Part shown: one piece after another, positions 10,811 to 19,593 of the stretch
How the letters are laid out: each line of letters opens with the position of its first letter
How positions within the stretch are numbered: the stretch's first letter is position 1
Source of the DNA: Chitinophaga pinensis
GTDB taxonomy: Bacteria; Bacteroidota; Bacteroidia; Chitinophagales; CAIOSU01
Direction: 5' to 3'
DNA length: 64,000 nt
NCBI GenBank assembly: GCA_945901065.1
Contig: CAMDKI010000001.1
Location: 310,001 to 374,000 of the forward strand
Position numbers and translations under genes: made by a program
Notes under the pieces: generated by a model
Told to the model about the DNA's origin: nothing
Databases searched by the model: none
Seen by the model: the letters and a program-made list of their open reading frames with translations, nothing else

Positions 10811-10999
10811 TTGGTCCACGGGCCACAGATGACAGTCCACAGATTTAATGGAAGGTAGCACAATAGCTATACCGTTTGTAGAGCGACGAACAATGTTACC
10901 TGCACTAGCTAACGACGTTTATTTAGAAACAATTTTTGTCCATGGACTATAGACTGTGGACTGTCGATGTCGACTATGGAATATGGACTGTAGGACTAA
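10811..10999. repeat. Inverted pair of 7-base-period tracts between convergent genes
   Basis: The right arm (10939-10998) reads in steps of seven: GTCCATG, GACTATA, GACTGTG, GACTGTC and so on. The left arm (10813-10845) carries the complementary pattern. GACAGTCCACAG at 10831-10842 is exactly complementary to CTGTGGACTGTC at 10954-10965. The tract fills the gap between the end of the type B gene and the end of the respiratory operon and may double as a transcription-stop hairpin. Confidence 0.65.
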
Positions 11000-11003
11000 T
11001 CTA

Positions 11004-11252
11004 TTACTCAACCACAACCTTGCGGCGCGTTTTTAACCAATAGATTAAGAACAGCACACTGTAAAACAAGTAGGGCATCATTAACAGGTATAGTATACCT
11101 TTATTCAACCCTACCGCCACGCGGCTACCTTCTTTAAGAGATGATTCGGCAGAGGCTTTGCACATGGGGCATTGGGCTATAGCACTTTCAGGCACCAATA
11201 CTATTAGCGATACTAGCGCTAAACATGTAATATAAGGTAAGTAGCGTTTCAT
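11004..11252 (-). CDS. Small membrane protein with CPMC motif, last gene of the oxidase operon
   Basis: This protein of about 82 residues starts at the ATG at 11252, which overlaps the TGA of the DUF420 gene by four bases (ATGA); a longer reading from 11312 would run deep into that gene and lacks a sensible signal. It has an N-terminal hydrophobic signal or anchor (YLPYITCLALVSLIVL), a CPMC pair in the exported part near residue 28, and a second membrane segment (GILYLLMMPYLFYSVLFLIY) with a basic tail. I do not recognise a named family. Its place at the end of the cox assembly genes and its CxxC suggest a metal- or thiol-related assembly role, which is inference only. Confidence 0.7.
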   Translation of the reverse strand: MKRYLPYITCLALVSLIVLVPESAIAQCPMCKASAESSLKEGSRVAVGLNKGILYLLMMPYLFYSVLFLIYWLKTRRKVVVE

Positions 11253-11788
11253 ACGTAGTATGGGGCTATCAAGAAATATACAATTACACCTGTAATAGTA
11301 ACGTAGAGCCATACGGGCAAGGTTATCTTAGCAATCTTCCGATGCTTTTCGATGTCGCCTGTAAGTGCCCTTAAAAAGGTAAATAATATAAATGGCAAAA
11401 CCCCGGCTGCCAGTACTACGTGTGTGATGAGGATAAAGTAGTAAACATACCGCAGCAAACCATCGCCGCCATATGGGGTTGGTTTTGATAGCGTATGGTA
11501 GGTAACGTATGATAGCAAGAATATGGTAGAAACAACAAAAGCCGAAAGCATCATGGCTCGGTGGTAGGCTATTTGTTTGTTTTTGATAAAATACAAACCG
11601 GTAAGCAAAAGTACCGTGGCAATGGAGTTAAGCACAGCATGGAACTTAGGGAAAAATTTCAAATCGATGCCTAAATCAATATCGGGCGGATTGACATAGA
11701 ACAGGATAACTACTAGTATAGTTACGAGCAATGAAACGGCAATAATGACCCGTTTATAAATCGATTCGGTAGCAGCTTTGGTTTTCAT
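11249..11788 (-). CDS. DUF420 family membrane protein (oxidase biogenesis)
   Basis: This 179-residue protein has about five membrane segments and matches the DUF420 (YozB/CtaM-like) pattern. Conserved His residues lie in FHAVLNSIA, AYHRAMM and VTYHTLSKP, and a PYGG loop precedes the later helices. Members of this family lie beside cytochrome oxidase genes, and the S. aureus member CtaM is needed for active aa3 oxidase. Here it follows the sco gene by one base and precedes the CPMC gene with an ATGA overlap, so it belongs to the oxidase assembly end of the operon. The family name is fairly sure; the exact biochemical step is not known. Confidence 0.8.
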   Translation of the reverse strand: MKTKAATESIYKRVIIAVSLLVTILVVILFYVNPPDIDLGIDLKFFPKFHAVLNSIATVLLLTGLYFIKNKQIAYHRAMMLSAFVVSTIFLLSYVTYHTLSKPTPYGGDGLLRYVYYFILITHVVLAAGVLPFILFTFLRALTGDIEKHRKIAKITLPVWLYVTITGVIVYFLIAPYYV

Positions 11789-11789
11789 C

Positions 11790-12497
11790 TTATCTTTTCA
11801 GCGACTCGCGCATTTTCTTTTTGTCCTGATTGGCATTCACTATATCAAGAACAATCAAATCTTGGAATAGTTGCGCCACAGATGCCGAGTCAGTGCCATC
11901 GTAATATCCGCGTATAAAACCATCCCTATCTAACAATACAAATCGCTCACTATGCACAAAGGGCTCGGCAAGGGTGCTGTCTTTGGTGCCAGTTAAATCC
12001 ATTGCTGGCAGCTTATAGAAGTTGATACAGATATCGTAAAGCGAATCTTTGTTGCCTGTAACCATCCACCACATTTTTGGGTTTACCCCGTTCAAATCGG
12101 CGAATGCTGCCAATACCGGCAACGAATCGATACTTGGGTTTACGGTATGCGAAAGTAGGCGAATAGGGGAGTGGAACTTGGATAGATTATGCTCAATAGA
12201 GTCTTGCAACAATTTCATGTTGCTGGTCATGCGAGGGCAAATGCCAGGGCAGGTAGTAAAAAAGAAATCGGCTATGACTAGTTTGCCCGCTAGTGAATCT
12301 TGAGTAATGGTTTTGCCGTTGTGGGCCGCAAACTCAAAGTTTGGTATAGATACCTGGCTAAGAGTTGGCAACAGCTTTAAAGGCGACGAAGTGGTCTTAT
12401 GTAAGAAATAGAAGTAGAAGAAAAAAGATAATGGGACAACAAGTAACACCAATACCACTATGGACATTGTTTGATACCGAATCCCATTATTGCTCAT
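11790..12497 (-). CDS. SCO1/SenC copper chaperone for oxidase CuA site
   Basis: This 235-residue protein has an N-terminal membrane anchor (about residues 10-30) and a thioredoxin-like SCO domain facing the periplasm. The copper ligands are visible: the CPGIC pair in FFFTTCPGICPRM near residue 80 and the distal His in PFVHSERFVLLD. SCO proteins deliver copper to, or reduce the cysteines of, the CuA centre of subunit II, which is encoded upstream in the same operon (coxB). It lies 17 bases after cox4 and 1 base before the DUF420 gene. It is complete and of normal length. Confidence 0.9.
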   Translation of the reverse strand: MSNNGIRYQTMSIVVLVLLVVPLSFFFYFYFLHKTTSSPLKLLPTLSQVSIPNFEFAAHNGKTITQDSLAGKLVIADFFFTTCPGICPRMTSNMKLLQDSIEHNLSKFHSPIRLLSHTVNPSIDSLPVLAAFADLNGVNPKMWWMVTGNKDSLYDICINFYKLPAMDLTGTKDSTLAEPFVHSERFVLLDRDGFIRGYYDGTDSASVAQLFQDLIVLDIVNANQDKKKMRESLKR

Positions 12498-12514
12498 TTC
12501 ATTTTAGTTTATAC

Positions 12515-12847
12515 TTAGTTCCAGAACTCACGCAACGCTAACCATGATTGACCTTCCATCATGAAAGCAATCAAAAACCAGATAAGGAAAAGGCAAGGAG
12601 CCAAAATGCTTATCATCATAGCACGCATCTCGTAGCGCAAGTGCATAAATTCGCCTACAATAAATACAGCTTTAACCGCACTCATCAGAATGAACAACAA
12701 GTTCAATACTCCACGACCCCAGCTTTCGGGCCAGTTAAGCGCAATTGCTACTTCGGCTATGGTTACTACACCCATTATTATGGTAGCAACCCATACGGCG
12801 CGTTTTTGTTTCTCGTAAGCGGCATTATCGTTATGTCCAGCAGCCAT
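12515..12847 (-). CDS. Cytochrome c oxidase subunit IV (prokaryotic type)
   Basis: This 110-residue protein has three predicted membrane helices and an EFMHLRYE motif between helices two and three. It follows the second subunit III gene by 12 bases. Small three-helix subunit IV proteins of the CyoD/CtaF/COX4-pro group stabilise heme-copper oxidases. Assignment rests on size, helix layout and operon position; it has no cofactor ligands. Confidence 0.8.
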   Translation of the reverse strand: MAAGHNDNAAYEKQKRAVWVATIIMGVVTIAEVAIALNWPESWGRGVLNLLFILMSAVKAVFIVGEFMHLRYEMRAMMISILAPCLFLIWFLIAFMMEGQSWLALREFWN

Positions 12848-12859
12848 TGTTGGTTGTTT

Positions 12860-13693
12860 TTATAGTAAGTAGAACGCTAGGAATACAAATACCCATACCA
12901 AGTCAACAAAGTGCCAATAAAGGCCAACTTTCTCGACCATTTCGTAGTTACCACTGCGTTGGTAAACACCACGAGCACTTTGTATCCAAATCATGATGTT
13001 TAGCAACACACCAGTAGTTACGTGAAAACCGTGAAAACCAGTGATGAAGAAAAATAAGCAGCCAAACAAATAAGTACCAGTGTGCTTGGTAGCATTTTCA
13101 GGAATTACATTTCCTTTATTGTCCTTGCCATCAGCAGGTAGGTTAAACTCCCCAGTTTCGTGATCATGTACTAGGTTTACGTAGCCTTTGAATACGTCAA
13201 CGGTTTGGCCATCTACCACCTCAGGTACGGTATAGTGCCCAAAAGGGTTTGAAGTAAAGGTCATTCCTTGGTGTATCAAGTGATTCCATTCCCAAGCTTG
13301 ACAGCCCAAGAAACCTAGACCGCCCAATATACCTAAGAACATCCAAAGCAATACGCCTTTTTGGTTCATACGGTGGCCTTCTTGCACTGCCCGTACTACA
13401 AACACAGAGCTCAAGATAAGGATGAACGTCATTACCGTTACAAAACCTAACGGTAGCTTGGTTCCGTGTAAAAATGGAAATGAATTGAACACCGCATTCG
13501 GATCAGGCCATACCTCAGAGCTTACCCTAAGTGCGGCATACATAATCAAAAATGAAGCGAAGGTAAATGCATCCGAAAGGATGAAATACCACATCATCAA
13601 TTTTCCGTAACTGGCCTTCATGGGCTCAGTTCCACCGTTCCAAATATCTTGTATTTGTTCGGTTTCTTTCTCTAAGTGGGTATCAGCAGCCAT
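12860..13693 (-). CDS. Cytochrome c oxidase subunit III, second copy
   Basis: This 277-residue heme-copper oxidase subunit III has several membrane helices. The family signature is seen in the QAWEWNHLIHQG block and in the GFHGFHVTTG and YWHFVDLVWVFVF motifs near the C-terminus. An unusual hydrophilic insert of about 50 residues (from about 145) sits between helices and contains HDHETGEFN. It lies directly after a shorter subunit III gene (205 residues), so the operon encodes two subunit III proteins. Subunit III has no redox centre and supports proton uptake and stability of subunit I. Confidence 0.88.
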   Translation of the reverse strand: MAADTHLEKETEQIQDIWNGGTEPMKASYGKLMMWYFILSDAFTFASFLIMYAALRVSSEVWPDPNAVFNSFPFLHGTKLPLGFVTVMTFILILSSVFVVRAVQEGHRMNQKGVLLWMFLGILGGLGFLGCQAWEWNHLIHQGMTFTSNPFGHYTVPEVVDGQTVDVFKGYVNLVHDHETGEFNLPADGKDNKGNVIPENATKHTGTYLFGCLFFFITGFHGFHVTTGVLLNIMIWIQSARGVYQRSGNYEMVEKVGLYWHFVDLVWVFVFLAFYLL

Positions 13694-13709
13694 TTATAGT
13701 AAAACTGGG

Positions 13710-14327
13710 TTAACTGAACATGAAAAATAAAAGCAAATATATCCAGAGTATGTCAACAAAATGCCAATAAGTAGCAAGCAATTCAATGCCAACTCTTTTA
13801 TTATTATCCGTTTTGAAAGCCGCCAGCTTAGCCGGGTCGCCAAACAACCACAATGAGCGCACTAGGGCTATCGTCATGGGTAATATGCCTCCAATTACGT
13901 GCGCAACGTGCAAGTAACTTATAACGTACACAAACGAGCCAGAGGGATTGCCGTTTAGGTATACACCTCGTTGTTCAAGAGCCATCCATCCTAAATACTG
14001 GCTTACCAAAAATGAAATACCTAATACTAGCGAAATAAATAAAGTGGTGTTGTAGAAGGCTATTTTATCTCGTTTGAATGCCCATACTGCCCCTTGAATA
14101 GTAATGCTACTCAACATCATAAGCACTGCGCTTAAGATAAATTGGGTAGGCATAATAAACTCTTGCCAGTTTGGTGCAGCCTTACGAACAAGGTAAGCGC
14201 TGGTGAGGCCAGCAAATGCCATACACAATACCGATATACCTACCCACAAGGCAAATTTCTGTGGGTGAACCTTAAACGGTTGTACGTTATCGGGCAATAT
14301 TTCTTTTTTGTAAGCTAGCGTTCCCAT
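13710..14327 (-). CDS. Cytochrome c oxidase subunit III, first copy
   Basis: This 205-residue subunit III-like protein has five to six membrane helices. It carries the family's late YWHFVDILWIYLLLFF motif and SYLHVAHVIGG. Its ATG overlaps the TAA of ctaB by one base (TAATG), a sign of coupled translation. It is shorter than the following copy and lacks that copy's hydrophilic insert. Having two adjacent subunit III genes with ctaB is a known arrangement in Bacteroidota; whether both enter one enzyme is not visible from sequence. Confidence 0.87.
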   Translation of the reverse strand: MGTLAYKKEILPDNVQPFKVHPQKFALWVGISVLCMAFAGLTSAYLVRKAAPNWQEFIMPTQFILSAVLMMLSSITIQGAVWAFKRDKIAFYNTTLFISLVLGISFLVSQYLGWMALEQRGVYLNGNPSGSFVYVISYLHVAHVIGGILPMTIALVRSLWLFGDPAKLAAFKTDNNKRVGIELLATYWHFVDILWIYLLLFFMFS

Positions 14328-15226
14328 TATCCTATCCTCCCAATTAACATCGCCATCAAAACTACCGGAAGATATATAATTGATACAAACATCAATTTGC
14401 GTGCGTCTGCATCTTCACAAGTGCGAAACAACTGCGCGGCTTGCAACATAAACATTACTCCGGCCAACAATATTACTGCTCCACCAATCCAGTGCACCCA
14501 TCCCATCATTACCGGTATCAATGATACTGGTATTAAAACACTGATGTAGATAATGTTCTGCAAGGCAGTAAACTTATCTTTTCCACCTTCTGAAGGTAAC
14601 AGTTTGAAGCCAGCCTTTTTATAATCTGCTTCGCCTACCCATGCTATTGACCAGAAGTGCGGAAACTGCCACAAGAACTGCATCATGGTTATAGATAAAC
14701 CAATTACTGAAATTTCTCCGGTAGCTGCTACCCAACCAATTAATGGAGGCATAGCCCCTGGTATAGCGCCAATAAACACCGCAATAGGCGACAAGCGCTT
14801 CATGGGAGTGTATATAAACGCATAACTAAACAGTGATACCGCACCTAGGAATGCGCTCAGGTAGTTAAAAAAGTATCCCAGTATAAGTATACCTGCAACC
14901 CCCATAATACCAGCAGCCAATATAGCTTCGGTAGAACTCATGCGTCCAGTGGCTAACGGGCGGTTTTCGGTACGCTTCATTAATTTATCTAGGTCCTTTT
15001 CAAATACTTCGTTCAAAGCATTTGCTGAACCAGTAACTAAAAAACCGCCTAAGAATAGCAACAACAAATACCCCAAATCAACATGGCCATAATTGGCTAT
15101 AGCAAAAGTAATAACCGAAGAGAACACCACGGTACCAGCCAAGCGCAACTTTACCAATTGGCTGTAGTCAGCCAATTTGGCTCTGATGAGCGTTGTTATA
15201 GGGTTGGTTTGTATACGGGTATTCAC
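14327..15226 (-). CDS. ctaB: Protoheme IX farnesyltransferase (heme O synthase)
   Basis: This 299-residue UbiA-superfamily prenyltransferase adds the farnesyl group to heme B to make heme O, the precursor of heme A for the oxidase encoded here. The first Asp-rich site is visible as NALNEVFEKDLDKLMKRT, followed by ENRPLATG. Several membrane helices and a second conserved loop (WVGEADYKKAGFKLLP) follow. It sits 48 bases after coxA. No heme A synthase (ctaA) gene is present in the operon, so that step must be encoded elsewhere. Confidence 0.93.
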   Translation of the reverse strand: MNTRIQTNPITTLIRAKLADYSQLVKLRLAGTVVFSSVITFAIANYGHVDLGYLLLLFLGGFLVTGSANALNEVFEKDLDKLMKRTENRPLATGRMSSTEAILAAGIMGVAGILILGYFFNYLSAFLGAVSLFSYAFIYTPMKRLSPIAVFIGAIPGAMPPLIGWVAATGEISVIGLSITMMQFLWQFPHFWSIAWVGEADYKKAGFKLLPSEGGKDKFTALQNIIYISVLIPVSLIPVMMGWVHWIGGAVILLAGVMFMLQAAQLFRTCEDADARKLMFVSIIYLPVVLMAMLIGRIG

Positions 15227-15274
15227 TTTGCTTATGAGCTCTTTAGGTTACAGTTATTTGTTGACGGGTTGTTA

Positions 15275-17155
15275 CTAGTGTTTGCCAGGAATAGCACTAC
15301 CTACGTTCGGTAAATCAGAGCCGTGGTCATGGTCATCAACTTCGCCAGCGCCTAGAGCCTCAGTTTGAGGAATAAAGTCGCGACCGTTAATGCTGTAATC
15401 GTAAGGCCAACGGTGTACTTCCGGAATTTCGCCTACCCAGTTACCGTGTCCAGGGTGAATTGGAGTGGTCCACTCAAGGGTAGTAGCACCATATGGATTC
15501 AACACGGTTACTTTACGGCCTTTGAAGATGCTGTAGAAGAAGTTGAATACAAACAAGATGTTTACTGCAAATACAATAATAGCTGCAATGGTTATGAACT
15601 TGTTCAATTCGGCGTATTGGCTAAATTGATCAAACACCGAGAAATCGTAGTAACGACGTGGTACGCCCGACATACCTAAGTAATGCATTGGCCAAAATAT
15701 AGCGTAGCTACCTACTAGGGTTACATAAAAGTGCACATAGCCCATGCTAGAATTCATGTATCGACCAAACATTTTAGGGAACCAGTGGTAAATACCGGCA
15801 AACATACCATAAAATGCTGCTAGGCCCATTACTATGTGAAAGTGCGCTACTACATAGTATGTATCGTGCAATTGTATATCCAAGGTTGAGTTACCAAGAT
15901 AGATACCAGTAAGACCACCTGAAATGAACAGGGATACGAAACCGATGGCGAACAACATGGCAGGGTTCAAGCGGATGCTACCGCGCCATAGGGTGGTAAT
16001 CCAGTTGAATACTTTGATAGCCGACGGTACAGCAATCAACAACGTGAACAAAACGAATATGGACGCAACAAACGGATTTAATCCCGACATAAACATGTGG
16101 TGAGCCCACACAATAAACGATAGGATAGTAATACCTAGAATAGAGAAAACCATCGCTTTGTAACCAAATATCGGTTTACGTGAGTGCACCGACATAACCT
16201 CGGATACGATACCCATGGCAGGCAAGATAATAATGTATACCTCTGGGTGACCCAAGAACCAGAACAAGTGTTGGAACAAAATTGGGCTACCGCCTGAATG
16301 TTGCAATGCTTCACCAGCTACATAAATGTCGCTCAGGAAAAAGCTCGTGCCCAACAAACGGTCGAACTCAAGCAAAATTGCAGCGCCGAACAATACTGGG
16401 AATGATAGCAAACCAATGATAGCAGTAAAAAAGAACGCCCAAACAGTAAGCGGCATACGGAAGAAGTCCATGCCTTTGGTACGCATGTTGATTACAGTGG
16501 TTACATAGTTGAGGCCACCTAATGCTACTGATACAATGAATAACGCAATGCTTATCAACCACAAATCCATACCAAGGCCTGAACCAAGACTAGCTTGTGG
16601 CAATGCGCTTAGCGGTGGGTATGCTGTCCAGCCACCTGATGCCGGACCAGTTTGGATAAACAAAGAGAACAACATCACACAGCTTGAAAGCACGAACATC
16701 CAGAAAGATAGCATGTTCATAAAAGGCGAGGCCATGTCTCTAGCACCTACTTGAAGCGGAATCAGGAAGTTACTAAACGTACCACTCAAACCTGCGGTTA
16801 ATACAAAAAATACCAGAATAGTACCGTGCATGGTAACCAACGCGTAGTAAAATTCAGCACTTAGTTTGCCACCTTCGGCCCAGCTACCTAAAAACCACTC
16901 CAAAATTGGGAATGATTCTTCGGGCCATGCTAGTTGCAAACGAAAGAAGATGGAAAACAAACCACCTACTATAGCCCATGCCATACCAAGAAACAGGAAC
17001 TGTTTCCCAATAACCTTGTGGTCTTGACTAAAAATATATTTCTCAATAAAATTCAGCTCATGGTGACCATGATCGTCGTGCCCGTGATGGTGGTCATGCC
17101 CGTGACCGTGCGTATCATGTCCAACTTCAATCGCTGGGTTATGTAATTCAGCCAT
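15275..17155 (-). CDS. coxA: Cytochrome c oxidase subunit I (caa3/aa3 type)
   Basis: This 626-residue catalytic subunit reduces oxygen to water at the heme a3-CuB centre and pumps protons. Visible ligands are the heme a His in TMHGTI, the CuB His with the cross-linked Tyr in GHPEVY, the CuB pair in WAHHMF, and the heme a3 and heme a His residues in VAHFHIVMG. GHPEVY has the Glu typical of A1-type proton-pumping oxidases. The N-terminus before the first helix has eleven His within residues 13-32, a possible metal-binding tail, and the C-terminus ends in a DDHDHG stretch. It lies 11 bases after coxB. Confidence 0.96.
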   Translation of the reverse strand: MAELHNPAIEVGHDTHGHGHDHHHGHDDHGHHELNFIEKYIFSQDHKVIGKQFLFLGMAWAIVGGLFSIFFRLQLAWPEESFPILEWFLGSWAEGGKLSAEFYYALVTMHGTILVFFVLTAGLSGTFSNFLIPLQVGARDMASPFMNMLSFWMFVLSSCVMLFSLFIQTGPASGGWTAYPPLSALPQASLGSGLGMDLWLISIALFIVSVALGGLNYVTTVINMRTKGMDFFRMPLTVWAFFFTAIIGLLSFPVLFGAAILLEFDRLLGTSFFLSDIYVAGEALQHSGGSPILFQHLFWFLGHPEVYIIILPAMGIVSEVMSVHSRKPIFGYKAMVFSILGITILSFIVWAHHMFMSGLNPFVASIFVLFTLLIAVPSAIKVFNWITTLWRGSIRLNPAMLFAIGFVSLFISGGLTGIYLGNSTLDIQLHDTYYVVAHFHIVMGLAAFYGMFAGIYHWFPKMFGRYMNSSMGYVHFYVTLVGSYAIFWPMHYLGMSGVPRRYYDFSVFDQFSQYAELNKFITIAAIIVFAVNILFVFNFFYSIFKGRKVTVLNPYGATTLEWTTPIHPGHGNWVGEIPEVHRWPYDYSINGRDFIPQTEALGAGEVDDHDHGSDLPNVGSAIPGKH

Positions 17156-17166
17156 TGTAATAAAAT

Positions 17167-18300
17167 TTATAAGCTTGAAATAACGTTCTTTTTACTCTCT
17201 ACTTCGGTATCAACACTTCCGTTCTCAATTGCAGGAGTTACGGTTGTTGAGTCAGTTGCCTCAGTTGGCGCAGTTCCTTCCACTGGCGCTGCTGCAGGAG
17301 CTGGGTTTAGTGTTGCTTTAATGGCATCATAAAACGGTTTTTGCTCAGCCAACCATGCGTTGTATTCTTCGGTTTCTAAAACCTTCACAATAAAGCGCAT
17401 ATTGTAGTGGGCTCGTCCGCATAGCTCGGCACAAGCCAACTCATAATCAAATTCTTGGTTGCCACGCAAGTCGCGCATTTCTTGTGTGCTATGGGTAGGC
17501 GTCATCCAAAACTGGGTAGGAATACCTGGCACACAGTCCATTTTAATCATAAAATGGGTTAGATAAAAACTGTGCAATACGTCTTTAGCTCCCAATTTAA
17601 AAAGCACGGGCTTGTTTTTCTCCAAAACAATTTCGGTTGGCATTAAATCGTCATGGCTTTTTGCATCGTTCCAATCAATGCCCAATGAGTTTTCGCCGCT
17701 TATCAATTCAAACTCACGTTTGCCTAACAACGAATCACTACCAGGATAACGCACCGTCCAGTTAAATTGTTGAGCGGTTACCTCTACTATTCGTGCATCT
17801 GCCGGGGCATCGGCAGTTATTTCATACCAAGTTTCGATACCGCGTGCTACCAAAATAGTAAGTACGATTGCCGGAATCACGGTCCAAACTATCTCTAGTT
17901 TGTTATCGTGCGAAAAGTGCTGGGCTTTGTTGCCTTTGCGAGCACGATATTTGTACGAAAACCAAAACAATAATGCTTGGGTAATTACGAACGCGATACC
18001 GCATATGATGGATGTAATCCAGAACATGCTGTTTATCGAGTCGCCATGTTTTGATGCAGGAGTAAAGTTCCTATTGCCTTGCAGTAATTTATCCTCTACA
18101 AGCCACCATCCTAAAAATACGGCTATCAAGCCTGTAATCATTAGGAACATCATTAAAAAGCCATGGGTGTTGTTAGTGCTTTCAGAAGTGTCACCTTCTT
18201 TGTCACCTTTCAATATACCCATCAACTCACTTGTTTTCGCCAATTGAAAGACGATTACGAAAATGAGTACAATTGCTACTATACCTATCAAAGTATTCAT
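17167..18300 (-). CDS. coxB: Cytochrome c oxidase subunit II with CuA site
   Basis: This 377-residue protein takes electrons from cytochrome c through a binuclear CuA centre. The CuA ligands are complete: CAELCGRAHYNM near residue 290 and the earlier His in DVLHSFYLTHFM. There are four hydrophobic segments (about residues 3-22, 45-68, 90-112, 130-150), two more than the usual pair of helices in subunit II. The C-terminus is a Pro/Ala/Thr-rich tail and has no CXXCH, so there is no fused cytochrome c domain. It lies 9 bases after actF, which places the oxidase immediately downstream of its electron donor complex. Confidence 0.95.
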   Translation of the reverse strand: MNTLIGIVAIVLIFVIVFQLAKTSELMGILKGDKEGDTSESTNNTHGFLMMFLMITGLIAVFLGWWLVEDKLLQGNRNFTPASKHGDSINSMFWITSIICGIAFVITQALLFWFSYKYRARKGNKAQHFSHDNKLEIVWTVIPAIVLTILVARGIETWYEITADAPADARIVEVTAQQFNWTVRYPGSDSLLGKREFELISGENSLGIDWNDAKSHDDLMPTEIVLEKNKPVLFKLGAKDVLHSFYLTHFMIKMDCVPGIPTQFWMTPTHSTQEMRDLRGNQEFDYELACAELCGRAHYNMRFIVKVLETEEYNAWLAEQKPFYDAIKATLNPAPAAAPVEGTAPTEATDSTTVTPAIENGSVDTEVESKKNVISSL

Positions 18301-18309
18301 TGCGGACTA

Positions 18310-19548
18310 TTATTTTAACGTATGATGCGTGATACTTTCTCTCAAATAAGGGTTGTTCACCGGTATCAATGACTGCTTGGTAAGGGTATTGAACACTACG
18401 AAGATGAATATGCCAATAAACGTTGAAAGCATTCCAAATTCAATCAATCCGAAACCTGCATGCGACTCGTGTGTTTTGTGGTCTGTCATGGTACCTGGGG
18501 CAATTTGGTTGTAAAAATCTATCCAGTGACCAAGGAACAACACAATAGAAACAAACACCAATAGCTCAACATTCCTTTTTGATTTCCTCCTAATTAGAAC
18601 AAGGAACGGGAAGAAAAAGTTGACAGATAAGCTGGTAAAAAATAGAAATTTAAATAGCGGATTGCTGAAACGCTGTGCGAAGTATGCGGTTTCTTCTGGC
18701 ATGTTGCCATACCATATCAACATAAACTGGCTGAACCATAGGTAGGTATAGAAAACGCTGAATCCGAACATGAACATGGCCAAGTTGTGATAGTGTTCTT
18801 CGTTTACATCTTTCAAGTACCCTTGTGTTTTGAGGTAAGCTACAGTTACTATCATTATGGCAAGCGCACCAACCATATAGCTAGCAAAATTGTACCATCC
18901 AAATAGCGTGCTATACCAGTGTGGGTCTACACTCATTGATATATCCCAAGCGCCAGTTGAGCTGGTTACCGCAAAAATCAAGATGAAAATGGCGGCAATG
19001 TATTTACTTTTCTGGTAAGTGGCCGATACGCCAAGTACATCTTCTTTCTTCGAGATGTTGCGCATAGCAAATATTGCGGCAGTCCATAGCGCTACGTATG
19101 ATACAATACGTATGGCATAGAACACTGGGTTTAAGTAAACCGATTTGCCAGTAGTTTCTGCAATTAGTGCGTCATAATTAGGGCTTGCAGGATCGTGTAT
19201 ACCTTCAGCAGCCCAGAAGTACAAGTGGTGGCCGTGAAATAGTGTGCCTACAAGTATGATTAAAAGGAATATACCCATTACTGGCACTATAGAACCCATA
19301 GCCTCTGGAATGCGCTTAATGAGTACATGCCATCCACCGTAACCAATTTGGTGGGCCGCAATAAGAAATATAGAAGCAAGGCCGATGCCTGTAAAATAAT
19401 AGGTATCGATCAATAAGTTCGACCATACCCTGTCAATACCGTGTCCACCGGCTAGGAGAGCCCCAACGATGACAGCCAAAAGACCGATACCTAGAAATAA
19501 GGCTGCGGTTTTTTTGAGTCCGGATGAAAAATTATATGTTTCAGTCAT
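18310..19548 (-). CDS. actF: Alternative complex III subunit ActF (NrfD-like membrane subunit)
   Basis: This 412-residue polytopic membrane protein has about ten helices and belongs to the NrfD/PsrC-like group of quinone-interacting subunits. It is a paralog of ActC in the same operon but shorter. ActF forms part of the membrane scaffold of alternative complex III, a quinol:cytochrome c/oxidase oxidoreductase that replaces the bc1 complex. It is identified by topology, by the SVDPHWYSTLFGWY and WIDFYNQIAPG segments, and by its position between actE and coxB. Confidence 0.9.
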   Translation of the reverse strand: MTETYNFSSGLKKTAALFLGIGLLAVIVGALLAGGHGIDRVWSNLLIDTYYFTGIGLASIFLIAAHQIGYGGWHVLIKRIPEAMGSIVPVMGIFLLIILVGTLFHGHHLYFWAAEGIHDPASPNYDALIAETTGKSVYLNPVFYAIRIVSYVALWTAAIFAMRNISKKEDVLGVSATYQKSKYIAAIFILIFAVTSSTGAWDISMSVDPHWYSTLFGWYNFASYMVGALAIMIVTVAYLKTQGYLKDVNEEHYHNLAMFMFGFSVFYTYLWFSQFMLIWYGNMPEETAYFAQRFSNPLFKFLFFTSLSVNFFFPFLVLIRRKSKRNVELLVFVSIVLFLGHWIDFYNQIAPGTMTDHKTHESHAGFGLIEFGMLSTFIGIFIFVVFNTLTKQSLIPVNNPYLRESITHHTLK

Positions 19549-19593
19549 TGCGAAATGCGCTTATAGTTTATTGGGATGTTGCGTCGTTACTTA

